In this document: in pieces, positions 36,523-47,869 of the stretch
Position numbering within the stretch: the stretch's first letter is position 1
Layout: every line of letters begins with the position of its first letter
Source: Cucumis sativus
Taxonomy: Eukaryota; Streptophyta; Magnoliopsida; Cucurbitales; Cucurbitaceae
Length of the DNA: 64,000 nucleotides
Reading direction: 5' to 3'
Assembly: GCF_000004075.3 (NCBI RefSeq)
Contig: NW_022279522.1
Location: 1-64,000 of the forward strand
Translations under genes and position numbers: made by a program
The notes under the pieces: model-generated
Told to the model about the DNA's origin: nothing
The model's database searches: none
What the model saw: the letters and a program-made list of their open reading frames with translations, nothing else

Positions 36523-38159
36523 AAAGATGTGTAAATGAATTAAAATTAAAAACAATTACACTAATTGTGTTTATAAAGACTTTTAAACCATGTTTATTTG
36601 ACTTAAGAACATTAATTAAATTATAATTTCTATCACTATTGGTTTTAAAATGTCATTAATGTATTTATTTCAATATAATGCGGTCTTATCCAATTTTACC
36701 AACAAAAAAACAAGTCGAATATGGACTAGTAGATTCACACTCTTTGTCATAAGAGATATAACAACATTTTTATGGATCATTTTGAAAAATGACAAACTAC
36801 TTTTTCTTTTGAATTTTAGCAAATAGTATTTTTTGCACGTGCACGGTATTTTATAAAATACCAAAATATCCACATTCTTCAACTGTAATTATTTTGTTTC
36901 TACGTTGTAATTAATTTATGTTGTGTATTTATCAGCTTTTAATTATTTTTTACTTGAAAAAGATACATCAATCCATATTGCCACATCAATCCATACCAAA
37001 ACGTTCCTAAGAAAGGATCATCTCACCCATAACTTTAAATTCTTCAAACACAATGCAATTAACTTAAAGTAGAACAAAACAAAACAAGAAATCTAACCAA
37101 CAATAACAAAAAAATAAACCTTAAGCCTTGATCCTTGCAGTCCATTGGGAGGTTCAGAACGGGACATGATCGAGAACAATCGATTCCGAGCTGCAGGTTT
37201 CGACATCGACAAAGAATTTCCAAGTAAATGAAAATTTTGGAAATGGGTAGTGAAGAAAAATAAGGTTGAGAGGATTTTGTTTGGTGAGTGGGAAAAACTC
37301 TAGCCAGGGAAAGAGAAGGAAGAAATGGGGTTTAGTTTACACAGATTTTTCTTAATGATTGTTGGAAGAACAAAGAGATTGTGAGAAGGTTTAACGGCAA
37401 CGACAATGGCAGAATGTTAAATCCCCGAAAAGACTAAATGGCCAATTGAGAGGAAGAAGGAAGAAAGAAATTCTCTTTCAAGCTAGGGAAAAGACAGAGG
37501 AATGGGAATTGAATTGTACGTTTGGTATGGCTATATGCAATTTTCTTGCTTCTTTATGGATATGTTGTACAAAGAGTAGAACGATGACATGGTTCACTTT
37601 GTTTCTCTCTTTACAAAGTAACCAATGACTTAAAAGAAAGACATTGAACAACAAATGACCAATAGAAAACAATATACTCAATAAACAATAAAAAAAATGC
37701 AGAAATTAAAAATGAAATTGGAAGTAGGAAAAAAATGGAAGGAAGAAAAATACCCCAAAAGTTCTAAATGCAATATGATCATAACAAACATGTCTCACTG
37801 TGAACAAATCGAACAAGCTCTATAACGAATTTTGTAGTGGGATTCCGACTCATAGAAGCCGGCTCCAGGCTTGCACAACGAATGACCAATACAAAATAAG
37901 ATCCAGTAAAAAGAAAGGCCCAACTAAAGTGAAATTAGAAGACACACACGTCCTATATTAAGGTAGAGTCAAGGTAATTTAGAAAAATTCATTACCGGAC
38001 AACTACCTCAAAATTACCCGAACTTATAAACTATACAATTATTTTTTCCTGATGTTCCAAAACACTTGCCAACTGAAATTTTCTTTTGACAAATATGCAA
38101 TGGGTTTCTTGAAATTGAATGCTCAATCCAGAAATTGAAAATGAAATTGGAAGTAGAAA

Positions 38160-38600
38160 AAAAATGGAAGGAAGAAAAATACCCCAACAGTTATAAATGC
38201 AATGTGAACATAACAAGTTGTATCATCATGAACAAATTGAACAATCCCCAAAACAGATTTTGCAATGGGATTCTGACTCCAATAAATTGCATCCATGTTG
38301 ACCAAAACTTTCCGAACAAAGGATTCAGCTTCCCATCAACATGCATCACAAACCTATAACTTTAAATTCTTCAAAAACAATGGAATTAAATCAAGGCAAA
38401 AAAAAACACAACAAGAATTCTAACCAACGATAACAAAAAAATCCACCTTAACCCTTAATCATTGTCGTCCAATGGGAGGTTCAACATTGGACATGATTGA
38501 GAACTATTGGTTCCCAGCCGCAAGTTTCGGCATCGACAAAGATTCTCCGAGGGAAATGAAGATTTTGGAAATTGGTAGTGAAGAAAAATAAGGTTGAAAG
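38160..38600 (-). pseudogene. DUF1338/HglS-like exons 1-2, tandem copy
   Basis: Exon 2 reads VNMDAIYWSQNPIAKSVLGI and VQFVHDDTTCYVHIAF, ending TVG before GTATTTTTC. Exon 1 (about 38,600-38,460) contains the equivalent of the transit peptide end with a shifted frame. The family (rice FLO7, bacterial HglS/YdcJ) comprises Fe(II)-dependent 2-oxoadipate decarboxylase/hydroxylases of lysine breakdown, plastid-located in plants. Only the extreme N-terminus is present. Confidence 0.7.
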
Positions 38601-38746
38601 AATTTTGTTTGGGGAGTTGACAAAATTGTAAACCGAACCCCATGTGTTTCATTTTTCTCCTCATGGCCAGAATTTTGTCAACTCCCCAAACAAAATCCTG
38701 GCCGATGAGGAGAAAAATGAAACACATGGGGTTCGTTTACAATGAT
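38601..38746. repeat. fold-back inverted duplication within the array
   Basis: 38,601-38,671 (TTTTGTTTGGGGAGTTGACA ... CATGTGTTTCATTTTTCTCC ... GGCCAG) is followed by reverse-complement copies of its two parts: AATTTTGTCAACTCCCCAAA at about 38,671-38,698, then CTGGCCGATGAGGAGAAAAA to CATGGGGTTCG up to about 38,740. The arms match almost perfectly. The order of the parts is not that of a simple hairpin. Confidence 0.85.
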
Positions 38747-39074
38747 TTTTCTTAATGATTGTTGGAAGAACAAAGAGATTTAAGGGTAACAAAAAGAATG
38801 GAAGAATGTTAAATCCCAAAAGACTAAATGGCCAATTGAATGCTTAAGGAAGTTTGATTTGCCTGTTTTAGCAGTTTTTTGCTTTTTTATGTAAATGTTG
38901 TAGAAAGAGTAGAACAAGGACATAATTCACTTTTTTTTCTCTTTACAAAGTAACCAATGACTTAAAAGAAAGACATTGCACACTAAATGCCCATTAGAAA
39001 ACAATATACATCGAAAAGAATAAAAAATATGCAAAAATTCAAAATGAAAGTGCAAGCAGAACAAAACGGACTTG

Positions 39075-39492
39075 ATTCACCATGAACAGATAGAACAAGC
39101 TCCAAAACGGATTTTGAGTAGAATTTCGTCTCAGATTTGCAGTCTCCAGGTTTTCCAAAACGTTCCTAAGAAAGAATCAGCACAACCCACAACTTTAAAT
39201 TCTTCAAAAACAATGAAATTAACTCAAAGCAGCAAAAAAAAAAGACAAAAACTCTAACCAACGATAACAAAAAAATAAACCTTAACCTTTGATCCTTGCA
39301 ATCCATTTGGGGGTTCAGCACTGGACTTGATCGAGAACAATCAGCTCCCACCGCAGGTTTCTGCATGGACGATGATTTTTCGAGGAGGGAAATCAAATTT
39401 TTGGAAATGGGTAGTAAAGAAAAATAAGGTTGAAAAGATTTTGTTTGGAGAGTGGGCAAAATTCTAGCTGGTGAGGAGAAAAGAAAAGACAT
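39075..39492 (-). pseudogene. DUF1338/HglS-like exons 1-2, tandem copy with longest leader
   Basis: Exon 1 starts MSFLFSSPARILPTLQTKSF, continues with serine- and leucine-rich sequence typical of a plastid transit peptide, and ends in a segment readable as AEPPNGLQGSK in one frame. The longest open frame leaves that frame before the end, so one base is missing or extra. Exon 2 (about 39,180-39,075) reads SFLRNVLENLETANLRR-like and is diverged. Each such unit could in principle be transcribed from its own upstream region. No catalytic residues are encoded. Confidence 0.65.
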
Positions 39493-39829
39493 GGGGTTCA
39501 GATTCGAGGGATTTTTCTTAATGATTGTTGGAAGAACAAAGAGATTGTGAGGAGATTTAAGGGTATCGCCACGAATGGCAAAATGTTAAATCACAAAAGA
39601 CTATTGTTTTCTTGCTTCTTTATGGAAATGTTGTAGAAAGAGTAGAACGATGACATGGTTCATTTGTTTTTCTATTTACAAAATAACCATTGACTTAAAA
39701 GGAAAGAATTTGCACCACAAATGACCATTAGAAAACAATATACATAAGAAAGAATAAAAAATACGCAGAAATTGAAAATGAAATTGAAAGTTGAAAATAA
39801 ATGGAAGGAAGAAAAATACTCCAAAAGTT

Positions 39830-40190
39830 CCAAATGCATTACGATCAAGAGAAATTTGTATCAACATGAACTGATCAAATAAGCTCCAAAATGATTTTGC
39901 AGTGGGATTCCGACTCAGATAAGCAGTCTCCAGTCTTGCCAAAACGTTCCTAACAAAGGATCATCACACCCATAACTTTAAATTCTTAAAAAACAATGGA
40001 ATTGACTCAAAGCAGAAAAACGAAAGAAAAACTCTAACCAACGATAAGAAGAAAATAAACCTTCACCCTTGATCCTTCCAATCCATTTGGGTTCAGCACT
40101 GGACATGATCGAGAACAATCAGTTTCCAGCTGCAGGTTTAGGCATGGACGAATATCTTCCAAGAAGGGAAACGAATTTTAGCGAAGTTTG
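39830..40190 (-). pseudogene. DUF1338/HglS-like exons 1-2, rightmost tandem copy
   Basis: Exon 2 (about 39,970-39,835) reads VLARLETAYLSRNPTAKSF, then a frameshifted equivalent of the usual acidic stretch, ending FGTFG before GTATTTTTC. Exon 1 (about 40,145-40,070) has KPAAGN and AEP-NGLEGS-like parts. It is the copy closest to the expected protein sequence in exon 2. Confidence 0.7.
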
Positions 40191-40469
40191 ATCTACCTGT
40201 TAGCAGTGTTCTTGTTTTTGTACGGAAATGTTGTAGAAAGAGTAGAACGATGAAATAAATCACTTTGTTTTTCTCTTTACAAAGTAACCAATGACTTAAG
40301 AAGAAGACATTGCACAACAAATGACCAATAGAAAATGATACGCAATAGAAAAGAATAAAAAAAAACAATATGCATTTTTGTTTTCAAATTTCTTGGTCAA
40401 ATCGCAATTCAGAAATGAAATTTGGTTCATTATCGACGATAATATGGTGAACTAAATAACATAAGTTTC

Positions 40470-41890
40470 AGAGTCATGGGAGAATAATAGCCTTGCTAAT
40501 TGCTCAAACTCTGAATGTGAAGGCTTTTCCCATGTGAAGGAACCCAAAGAACCAGCAAAGCAGCATGCTTCTTCCCAATGCAAGAACATTCAGTGTATCT
40601 TCTGATTATGTCCTGAATGCAGTAGGAAAAATGATATGAAGTTGTAATTCAAGCTAAGGTTTTGTTGCATAAACCAAAAACTTAGATGGATAAAACACAA
40701 ATGCATCTGTTCCTACCTTATGCCTACTACATTGCTAACAATACACTTACTGCACTCTCAGAGAAGGAACCAGAAATGGTTCTTGATGATCTGTTAAAAT
40801 CTTTTGATGAAAATGTAATTAGTGCAAAGAGCGTTGATGATTCTAAAACAGAGGCACCTCATGCTAACTCGGATGTGCAATGCTTCTCTGAAGATGAAAA
40901 AGTAAATGAAGTTTCGAAAGATGATGATTTGTGGAGATTTCTGCTGAGGAAATCAATGAATCTGACAAATCTTCTCTGCCTACTGAAGACTTGGATGTTA
41001 CTGAAGTTCACAAATCGAGCATTGCAGAAGAATTTGGTATGGAATTTGAATCTCAACAAAATGAGTCTACCTGTGAATTGGAACATAAAATTGAAGAAGA
41101 TGTTGAAGAAGAAAACACACGTGAATAACTCTGCTGAAGAACTGTCTCTTCCCCACGAAAATGTGGAAGAAGAAACTGAAGTTGATGGAGATGATGCCTT
41201 GAGCAGTGATGAAGAATCTTTGGAAGTGAAAGACGATCAAGATGAAAATGATCAGATCCCACAACCGGAAATGTAGCATCAGATGCTGACATTGAAGGAG
41301 ACAAGAAGGAAACAAAAATGGAGAAAAGTTCCGTTCAAGCTGAAGAAGATGATACAATTATCAATAAGTCCACGGAGGAGTTCCCTGAGAATGTTTCTGA
41401 TGATTTGGTTGATGTCAAGATCCAATGGAAAATGGAAGAAGAAACTCTTCCTAAAGACATAATTGTCGAAGCTATCGACTCACAACCAGAAATCCCAAAT
41501 GCCATTGTTCAATGTGAGGAAGCTTTGGTGGAAATCACTATCACATCCTCCAACAACAATGCAGTTCAATCATTGGCAAACCAATTCCCTAGGCCAACAA
41601 TAGAAGCCAAATCTCCCGTTGAAGAACAAACCATTAGTTTGCTAATGGACAACCCAGATGCTGAGGAAGAAGAAGCTGAAAAAGAACAGAACAAAGCAAA
41701 GTTCATTCAGTTAGTGGTGAAGAATGATAATACTAGCCTAAGGCAGCTGAGGAAGTTGTTCAAGGAAAAACTCCAACTTAACCATAAGAAGATGGAAAAT
41801 AATAACATCAACACAAAAGTTGTTGGAGGTGGCGTGAAAGTGAGAACTGCTTTACAACCAGTGCCGGAAAACAGAATGACCGTGCATTAA
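40470..41890 (+). pseudogene. acidic, lysine/glutamate-rich plant protein, 3' part, frameshifted
   Basis: A first segment (40,470-40,593) reads ESWENNSLANCSNSECEGFS and HVKEPKEPAKQHASSQCKN up to a GT donor. The main segment starts near 40,686 and runs to TAA at 41,888-41,890. It is rich in E, D, S and V, likely disordered or coiled-coil. It ends in a basic conserved-looking tail: SLRQLRKLFKEKLQL and VRTALQPVPENRMTV. Three frame breaks (about 40,930, 41,120 and 41,270) each look like loss of one or two bases, and all sit inside otherwise good coding. Without them one continuous protein of about 400 residues would result. I do not recognise its function. It could be a real gene with sequencing errors or a young pseudogene. 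A possible poly(A) signal AATAAAAATG lies near 42,047. Confidence 0.6.
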
Positions 41891-42200
41891 AAGTCTAGAA
41901 AGAGAGAGCATTGTGCATGGTTCAAACTGTGGTTTGCCTCACGTTATTGATTTTGTGTTTGTTTTATTCTTTCCATGATGTATTTTGAGAGGAGGGAAAA
42001 ATGAGGTAAATGATTAATTTGTCTGAATTTTTGTTCATCAGTTCAATAATAAAAATGCTAGTAGTTTGTGTTTTAAAAAAAACAATACACTTACTGCAGC
42101 ACCAAGATACAGGTTGTAGCCAAATTTCAGGAAAAAAATATATATTCAGATTTTTGCATATCGAGAATTTGGTGAAACGCACCTTGAGTTTATTTACTCA

Positions 42201-42346
42201 ACTAATCCACGAGAATTTGTGATATGAACACTCTTGGCAGAGGTCCATTGACTCCATCACCATCATCAGCAGCATTAGAAATGGAGGGAGGTGAAAACCA
42301 AAATGCTTTCAACTTTTTGGCTGGGAATGATAATTCTTCTTTTTGA
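42201..42346 (-). pseudogene. DUF1338/HglS-like exon 3 fragment
   Basis: Minus-strand reading QKEELSFPAKKLKAFWFSPP, then GVNGPLPRVFISQILVD and a TAG. These are characteristic of plant DUF1338 proteins just after the exon 2 region. It is not in order with the tandem exons 1-2 (it lies upstream of them on the minus strand), so it belongs to another broken copy. Its upstream edge is replaced by the 180-bp tandem repeat. Confidence 0.75.
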
Positions 42347-42835
42347 CCTAAGCGGCTGGCTTGGCTCCCTCTTTTTTTTCTCGCTCCCTCTCTAAAGGCT
42401 GCCATGCTGGGTGAAGAACTTTAAGTACCTACTAGGCGGGGGTCGGGTTTTGCTTAGGCAAGAAAAGCAGAGAGGATCCCCACGAAAAATCTGAAACCGG
42501 GGGATCTCGGCGCGCATTTTACTTGATCTAAGCGGCTGGCTTGGCTCCCTCTTTTTTATCTCTCTCCCTCTCTACCGGCTGCCATGCTGGTGAAGAAAAA
42601 TCTAAGGACCTACTAGGCGGGATCGGGTTTTGCTCAGGCAAGAAAAGCGGAGAGGATCCCCACGAAAACTCTGAAACCGGGGGATCTCGGCGCGCATTTT
42701 ACTTGACCTAAGCGGCTGGCTTGGTTCCCTCTTTTTTTTTCTCTCTCCCTCTCTACCGGCTGCCATGCTGGGGAACTCTAGTGACCCACTAGGCGGGGGT
42801 CGGGTTTTGCAACCCTTAGCAGCTTGGTCGTATTG
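42347..42835. repeat. 180-bp GC-richer tandem repeat, about 2.7 copies
   Basis: AAGCGGCTGGCTTGG(C/T)TCCC recurs at about 42,350, 42,530 and 42,710. Each is followed by CTGCCATGCTGG, CCTACTAGGCGG, GGGTTTTGC and, in the first two, CCGGGGGATCTCGGCGCGC. Copies are over 90% alike by eye. GC content is far above the flanks. It abuts the DUF1338 exon fragment exactly. Confidence 0.88.
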
Positions 42836-42916
42836 TTTTGTTTTTATCGGCTGTTCTGTTGGGTGAAGAACTCTAAGAACTTGCCGACTTTGCTTTCTAC
42901 CTGACCTAACAATCAT

Positions 42917-44149
42917 ATTTTGCTTTCAAACAATCTTATACAAATGTGTATGGCCAAAAGAGGGATTTAAAATTAATATAAAAAAGGCATTAGAATATGG
43001 CAAAAAAGGGGATTAAATTGAGATAAAAAAGAGAACCGCACATATTATTATGTACATAATTCACAATATTCAGAAAATGAACCAAGTGTTCTACTCATTT
43101 CTAAGCTATCAACATATGCATTTTCAACATATGTAACATATTCAAATAACAAATACAATCACAAATCCGAGCTCCGTTCTCATGCGTTAGGCATACATGC
43201 TTTTTTATGCTAAAAAGCGAAGTAGACATGGTACTTATTCTAAGCATAGAGCATTACAAAAGTTTCTAAATTTTGACATTTTTAGCAAAATTTGCAAAAT
43301 GAAAATTTCCCAAAGGACATGGAATGTGCAAGGCTACAACCCCACCCCCCACTTAAAAATATGCATTGTCCTCAAAGCATTTTAAGCAAGATTCTACGGA
43401 TGGAAAAAAAAAAGGAGAACAGAAGACCTCCCCTTGTAACCTAGTTTCTTCATGGAAGCTTGCTTGCAAAGATCCCAAGTTTGGTTATATTTCATTTTCC
43501 TTTATTCCTACAAAAAGAAAACAAGAATTTCCATCGAATTTTATTAAAAGGTTAAACTAAAATTTTAGAAAAATGTGCAGAATTGTTTAAGCTCGGTTGC
43601 ATTTTCTAAGCATCACTTGAATTATTAAAACGACCTAACAAATATTCAATACAAGTTCGTAATTCATAACCTACCAAAAAGTTCAAAAAGATTGTTGTAG
43701 GTGTTCCACCAAACCTTTTGTAAATTACATACATCAATAAACTTACTTCTTATAGGGGGGAAGAAACTATGTTTTAGACAGATGGCTCTAAAGCACACAA
43801 ACACTCTCTCACTCTCTTTATCTGCCCTGTATCAATTTAATCCAGCATTCATTTGGGGTATTGTAGGTTCATATTAAAAAATAGTCATTCATGTCGTGAT
43901 GCAAAGGCCCTTTTATGTACCTAAACTAAAATCACGAAAATCATCGTGGACATGCAGCACAACAAACTGAATTTCCATGGGAAGCCTTTGCTAACAAAAT
44001 GGTTGACAATAATTACTCAGACAAGAGAGAATGACTATAATTAATTAACAGAAGTACAAATCAATATAGGTGCACAACCACCAAGCCCCCAACAAAAGGA
44101 ACAATAAACTTCAATAACAAAAGAAAGGTAGTATCAGGACTATCCTTAC
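42917..44149. other. intergenic, with a possible LTR-retroelement scrap
   Basis: CCCCACCCCCCACTTAAAAA and GCATTGTCCTCAAAGC at 43,340-43,380 resemble the region just before the 3' LTR in some plant gypsy elements. No coding is found. The C-terminal exon of the TIM44 remnant should lie here on the minus strand, but I do not see it. Confidence 0.4.
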
Positions 44150-44668
44150 CTTGTTATCGAAGAAGATACCTTGGCTCTGGTAAGCCCGATGCCTTACCTT
44201 ACAATTCAATTACCTCAGTACTGTAGTGTTTCTTCAAAGTTTGGGAATTTACCTAAAACATAAAAATATATATTACAACTTGAAAACCTCCATGTCAGAA
44301 ACTTTACTTTAATTATCAAACCAGATGCTATGCAAGAATTAGTTAGCAGAAACACAACATAAATAGTAATGATATTCTTTGGGGAGGGGATAAAAGCATC
44401 TTTCATCTTAGAAATAAGCTTAGCAGTTAGCACTAACCTTTATATAAGAAGTTAACACCGGTTTGATTACTTCATAAACTTCAGCTACGAAATCTGGTAA
44501 AGAGAAAGACCTAATCCATAATGTTAAAGAGGAAAAGACCAAGTCAGATTCCTTTATTCAAACAGGTTAGTATCACATCTCCAAAGGAAAAAAACTTACG
44601 GACCTCTACGACGAATTTCCTTGAATGATGTAGCAGCACCTGATTCTTGAAACACAGTTTCATTTATG
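44150..44668 (-). pseudogene. TIM44: TIM44-type mitochondrial import subunit, three exons
   Basis: Exon 44,668-44,591 reads INETVFQESGAATSFKEIRR-RGP between a CACAG acceptor and GTAAGT donor. Exon 44,510-44,438 reads SFSLPDFVAEVYEVIKPVLT and SYIK to GTTAGT. Exon 44,252-44,150 reads QTLKKHYSTEVIE, a frame break, then HRAYQSQGIFFDNK to GTAAGG. This is the central-to-C-terminal membrane-binding region of plant TIM44, which tethers mtHsp70 to the TIM23 channel at the inner mitochondrial membrane. The break after VIE looks like a 2-bp loss. The N-terminal and last exons are not identified. All splice sites are canonical, so it is a genomic, not processed, copy. Confidence 0.82.
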
Positions 44669-45329
44669 CTGTGAAAAATAAGATTGATAAATAAAACTTT
44701 CGGCTACAATAGCCACATAAACATAAAGTTGTGACAAGGAAAACAAAAGCTAACAGATCATTAACTATACAGTTTGTAGGCAAAATACCAAATAGCACAT
44801 AATCAAGATCACAACTGAAGCAAACAATAATGTGTAGTTTATCATTTCCAACCAAATAATTCAATAACAAATAAGGTCAAATGGCCAAATAATATGTCCT
44901 TTCACATAAATATTTACTCCTGAATTTTTTGAAGGATAATGTTATCGCTTCTCTCCCACGTTTCACAAAAGTCTTTTACATATTATATTTTTGTATATAT
45001 TCCTATTTGAAGAATCTCATTTGAGCATTTTGTGGTCAATTTGACTTGAAAGGAACGGCAGAACTTTCAATAAGAAAGAAGCAAGATGCCCAGTTTTTTT
45101 GAACTGCTGTTTTTTCTTCTTCTTTTTTTCTTTAACTTGCTGTAAATTGGAGATGTTTTCCATAACTACTTTGGCTTATGTAATTTACCTTCTCCCTAAA
45201 TGAAACCATAAATCAAACAAACTAGATGAATAAATTTACACCACAGAAATCCATCCTATGAAGACTAGAGCGGAGAAAGATGGGATAAGGATAAAGCATA
45301 GGAAGAGCAAATACCCGATGGGAAGTAAA

Positions 45330-45860
45330 CTGATAAAAAATACTTTGTGTTGAGAGTAATATATCCCGAACCAATTTTCTGCCAGCCATTAAGATTTACC
45401 CACTGCAACTCTGCACACAAATATTTTCTTATAAACAATAATTAACACAATCTAATTGGTATCTTATGGATATAAAAGACAACATGGATCCATATTGGAA
45501 GGATTTCAAATTAGTCTACGAACAAAGAATTTGGAAGGATTTGTGATCAACTAAGGAGCTCTCGACTTTCTCCGCTGGAATTTACCTTCCTTGAGTACTT
45601 ATCGACCAGAGACTGGAAGTAGTTGTGCTCTTCATCCATAGTAGTCATCCAACCAGCAAGGGAAAGACCATGACGCGCAGTGGAATAGGAAAAAGAGCGT
45701 TGAGCACAGCTTTCGTGTCACCAGCAATCGTTTTTCCTTTATTGGTAGACCGATAAGGCTTTGTCAAGCAGGCAGGCATGATTGTCACTCGATCGACAGT
45801 TGAGAAATCCGGCGATGTTAGGGCGATTTTGAGGAAGACGAAGAAGATAAGAGAAGGGGA
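45330..45860 (-). other. exon-like segments of unknown gene
   Basis: A minus-strand open segment at about 45,710-45,588 reads STARHGLSLAGWMTTMDEEH and NYFQSLVDKYSRK and ends at GTAAAT. Another at about 45,410-45,333 reads ELQWVNLNGWQKIGSGYITL. I do not recognise either. They lie upstream of the TIM44 exons on the same strand and might be its 5' exons or a different gene. Confidence 0.3.
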
Positions 45861-46950
45861 GAGGACGAGAAAGTAGAGAGAGAGAGAGAGCCGTTAGAGA
45901 AGAAGTAGGGAAGAAATTTGAAACGTGAGTGAGAGAGAAGGGGAGATGAGGGATTAAAATATATTTGAATTATTTGTGATAAAACCCATTTAAAACCCAA
46001 AACAATTTCTTTATAACTAAAACAAATATTTTGTTTTTAAAATTTAGACTAAAAAAATCAAATTTTACGAGATAAATATTCAGTAACGATAAAGCAAAAA
46101 ATATATATTTTGTTTTTCAAATAATTATAATCCAAAATTTTCAAGAAATGTGAAATTTCATTTAATAAGATAAAAAAATTGTGAACATTAGTTTCCAACT
46201 TTGGCAATGGATGAAAGTATTAGAAATTGAAAATAATTGTTAGACATGCATGTTAGCCGTCACCACAAACCAATCCAATTTTTCATTCAAAAATGTTGAA
46301 TTTATAATTAATGGTTCTCGAAACATTCATACAATTTTTTTTTTAATTTAACTTACTAATTTGAGTTTTCTTACGATGTTCATGTCGATATTATACGAAA
46401 AATTGTCTTAAATGATAAAATTGCTGAAGATATTCACAAATATAACAAAGTTTTACCGTCTGTTAGTTAGTGATAGAACATGTACTAGTGGTCTATCAAT
46501 TATCCTCTATGGTTTTAGTTTAGTGGTTATTTATCAAGCTCTTAATAAATTAAATAGTGATTTAACAAATATAATGTAAAAGAATATTCCAAGAATAACC
46601 TTGGAGTATCACTTGAATTTTCAAAACGACCTAACAATGCTAAACTATAAGCTCATAACTCATAAACTATCAAAAAAAGTACAGATAAAACAAAAAACTA
46701 TTTAAATCTTGAAAAATGAAATATGAGAAAAAAAATGAAAAGAGAAGAAATAAATTTTAAAGTATATGTAAATTTTAGATATTAAGTAAAAAAGAGAATA
46801 TGTAAGTTGAATTTTAATCGGTAAGAATATGGATGTCTAGAAACAAATTTTTAATTTTTTAAAAGTTGATTGATAATTATTTGATTTCTTTAAATTCAAC
46901 AACAACATAAAATTCGATAAGAGAAGGTTGTCACATGCTTGAGTATGTGT
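45861..46950. other. AT-rich intergenic DNA
   Basis: Begins with a GAGAGAGAGAGAGAG tract (about 45,875) and continues as AT-rich non-coding DNA up to the gypsy pol fragment. Confidence 0.45.
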
Positions 46951-46959
46951 TGAATCAAA

Positions 46960-47664
46960 TGTGACTCTCGGCAAGGGTGTATCTTGGCCATATAATTTCG
47001 GGCAAGGGTGTAGAGGTTGATCCCGAGAAAATTAGATCTATCAAAGAATGGCCCGTGCCCACTAATGTCCGTGAAGTTCGTGGATTTCTTGGGTTGACAG
47101 GATATTATCGAAGATTTGTAATGAATTATGGAAGTGTGGCTGCTCCTTTGACTCAATTATTGAAGAAAGGAGCATATGAATGGACTGTTGCAGCTGCTGA
47201 AGCTTTTGAGAATTTAAAGATGGCTACGATGACTCTCCCAATCTTAGCACTGCCAGATTTTTCCTTACCATTTGAAATAGAGACCGATGCTTCTGGATAC
47301 GGGGTAGGTGCTGTCTTAATTCAAAATCATCGGCCAATTGCTTATTTTGAGCCAGACATTAGCTATGAGGGATCGTGCTAAACCAGTTTATGAACGGGAA
47401 TTAATGGCTGTAGTTTTGGCTGTGCAACGCTGTAGACCTTATCTTTTGGGCAAGAGGTTTGTAGTGAAAACTGATCAACAATCATTGAAACTTTTATTGG
47501 AACAAAGGGTTATCCAACCTCAACATCAGAGGTGGATTGCTAAGCTTCTTGGCTACAATTTTGATGTCGTGTATAAACCGGGACTAGAAAACAAAGCAGC
47601 AGATGCCTTGTCTCATGTCCCTCCTACTGCCCAACTTAATCAACTTACTGTTGAGATCAGTTAA
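46960..47664 (+). pseudogene. gypsy reverse transcriptase/RNase H fragment
   Basis: Starts at YLGHIISGKGVEVDPEKI, the end of the RT domain, continues with GFLGLTGYYRRFVMNYGSVA and the RNase H motif ETDASGYGVGAVL (first catalytic Asp). After a frame break near 47,350 it continues with ERELMAVVLAVQRCRPYLLG, KTDQQSLKLLLEQRVI and [14 protein letters not shown] (later RNase H Asp). A ragged tail runs to about 47,795. No LTR adjoins it. Confidence 0.85.
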
Positions 47665-47869
47665 ATTGGCAGTCCCCAACACTGAAGTTGACCCTAAATT
47701 AGTCCCAGAAATTAATGGGATGGATCTGAATGTCTTGTTCAATGATGAAGATATTCTCCCTATTAAAATTCCCTGGATTTGCCTAAAGATTTAGTGTCTA
47801 TAGTCGGTGATTGTGGAATCATTCTGGCTTAAATTAGATGTGCAACTGCTTTTCCTCCTCCCAGTCATT

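Larger units (their letters stand above)
32513..36985. repeat. higher-order tandem repeat, CA-core plus AT-rich arms (split by CACTA copy 2)
   Basis: After each CA-rich core comes the same AT-rich block: AAGATGTGTAAATGAATTAA, CATTAATTAAATTATAATTT, CCAATTTTACCAACAAAAAA, GTCGAATATGGAC and TGAATTTTAGCAAATA. It occurs at 32,513, 35,325, 36,250 and 36,523. Before the cores at 35,157 and 36,065 a second block recurs (ATTTTATTCAATCTTACTAA, TTTTGTATCAAAATAACC, AATATCAACTTGTTCG). The unit is therefore arm-core-arm, up to about 0.9 kb, in four incomplete copies with cores of about 1,026, 166, 182 and 56 bp. No coding is credible. Confidence 0.85.
36985..40380 (-). repeat. tandem array of the 5' end of a DUF1338/HglS-like gene
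   Basis: Each unit, read on the minus strand, holds promoter-like sequence, exon 1 (transit-peptide-like, ending EPPNGLQGS-like), a short intron, exon 2 (RNVLARLETAYLSRNPTAKS-like, ending RTFG-like at GTATTT) and the start of the next intron. The marker GTAGAACGATGACATGG-like phrase occurs near 37,576, 38,907, 39,646 and 40,246, giving units of about 1.33, 0.74 and 0.60 kb plus a left partial unit. The left unit is cut at 36,985 inside exon 2, where the CA-core repeat begins. Copies have diverged by substitutions and small indels. Confidence 0.8.
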
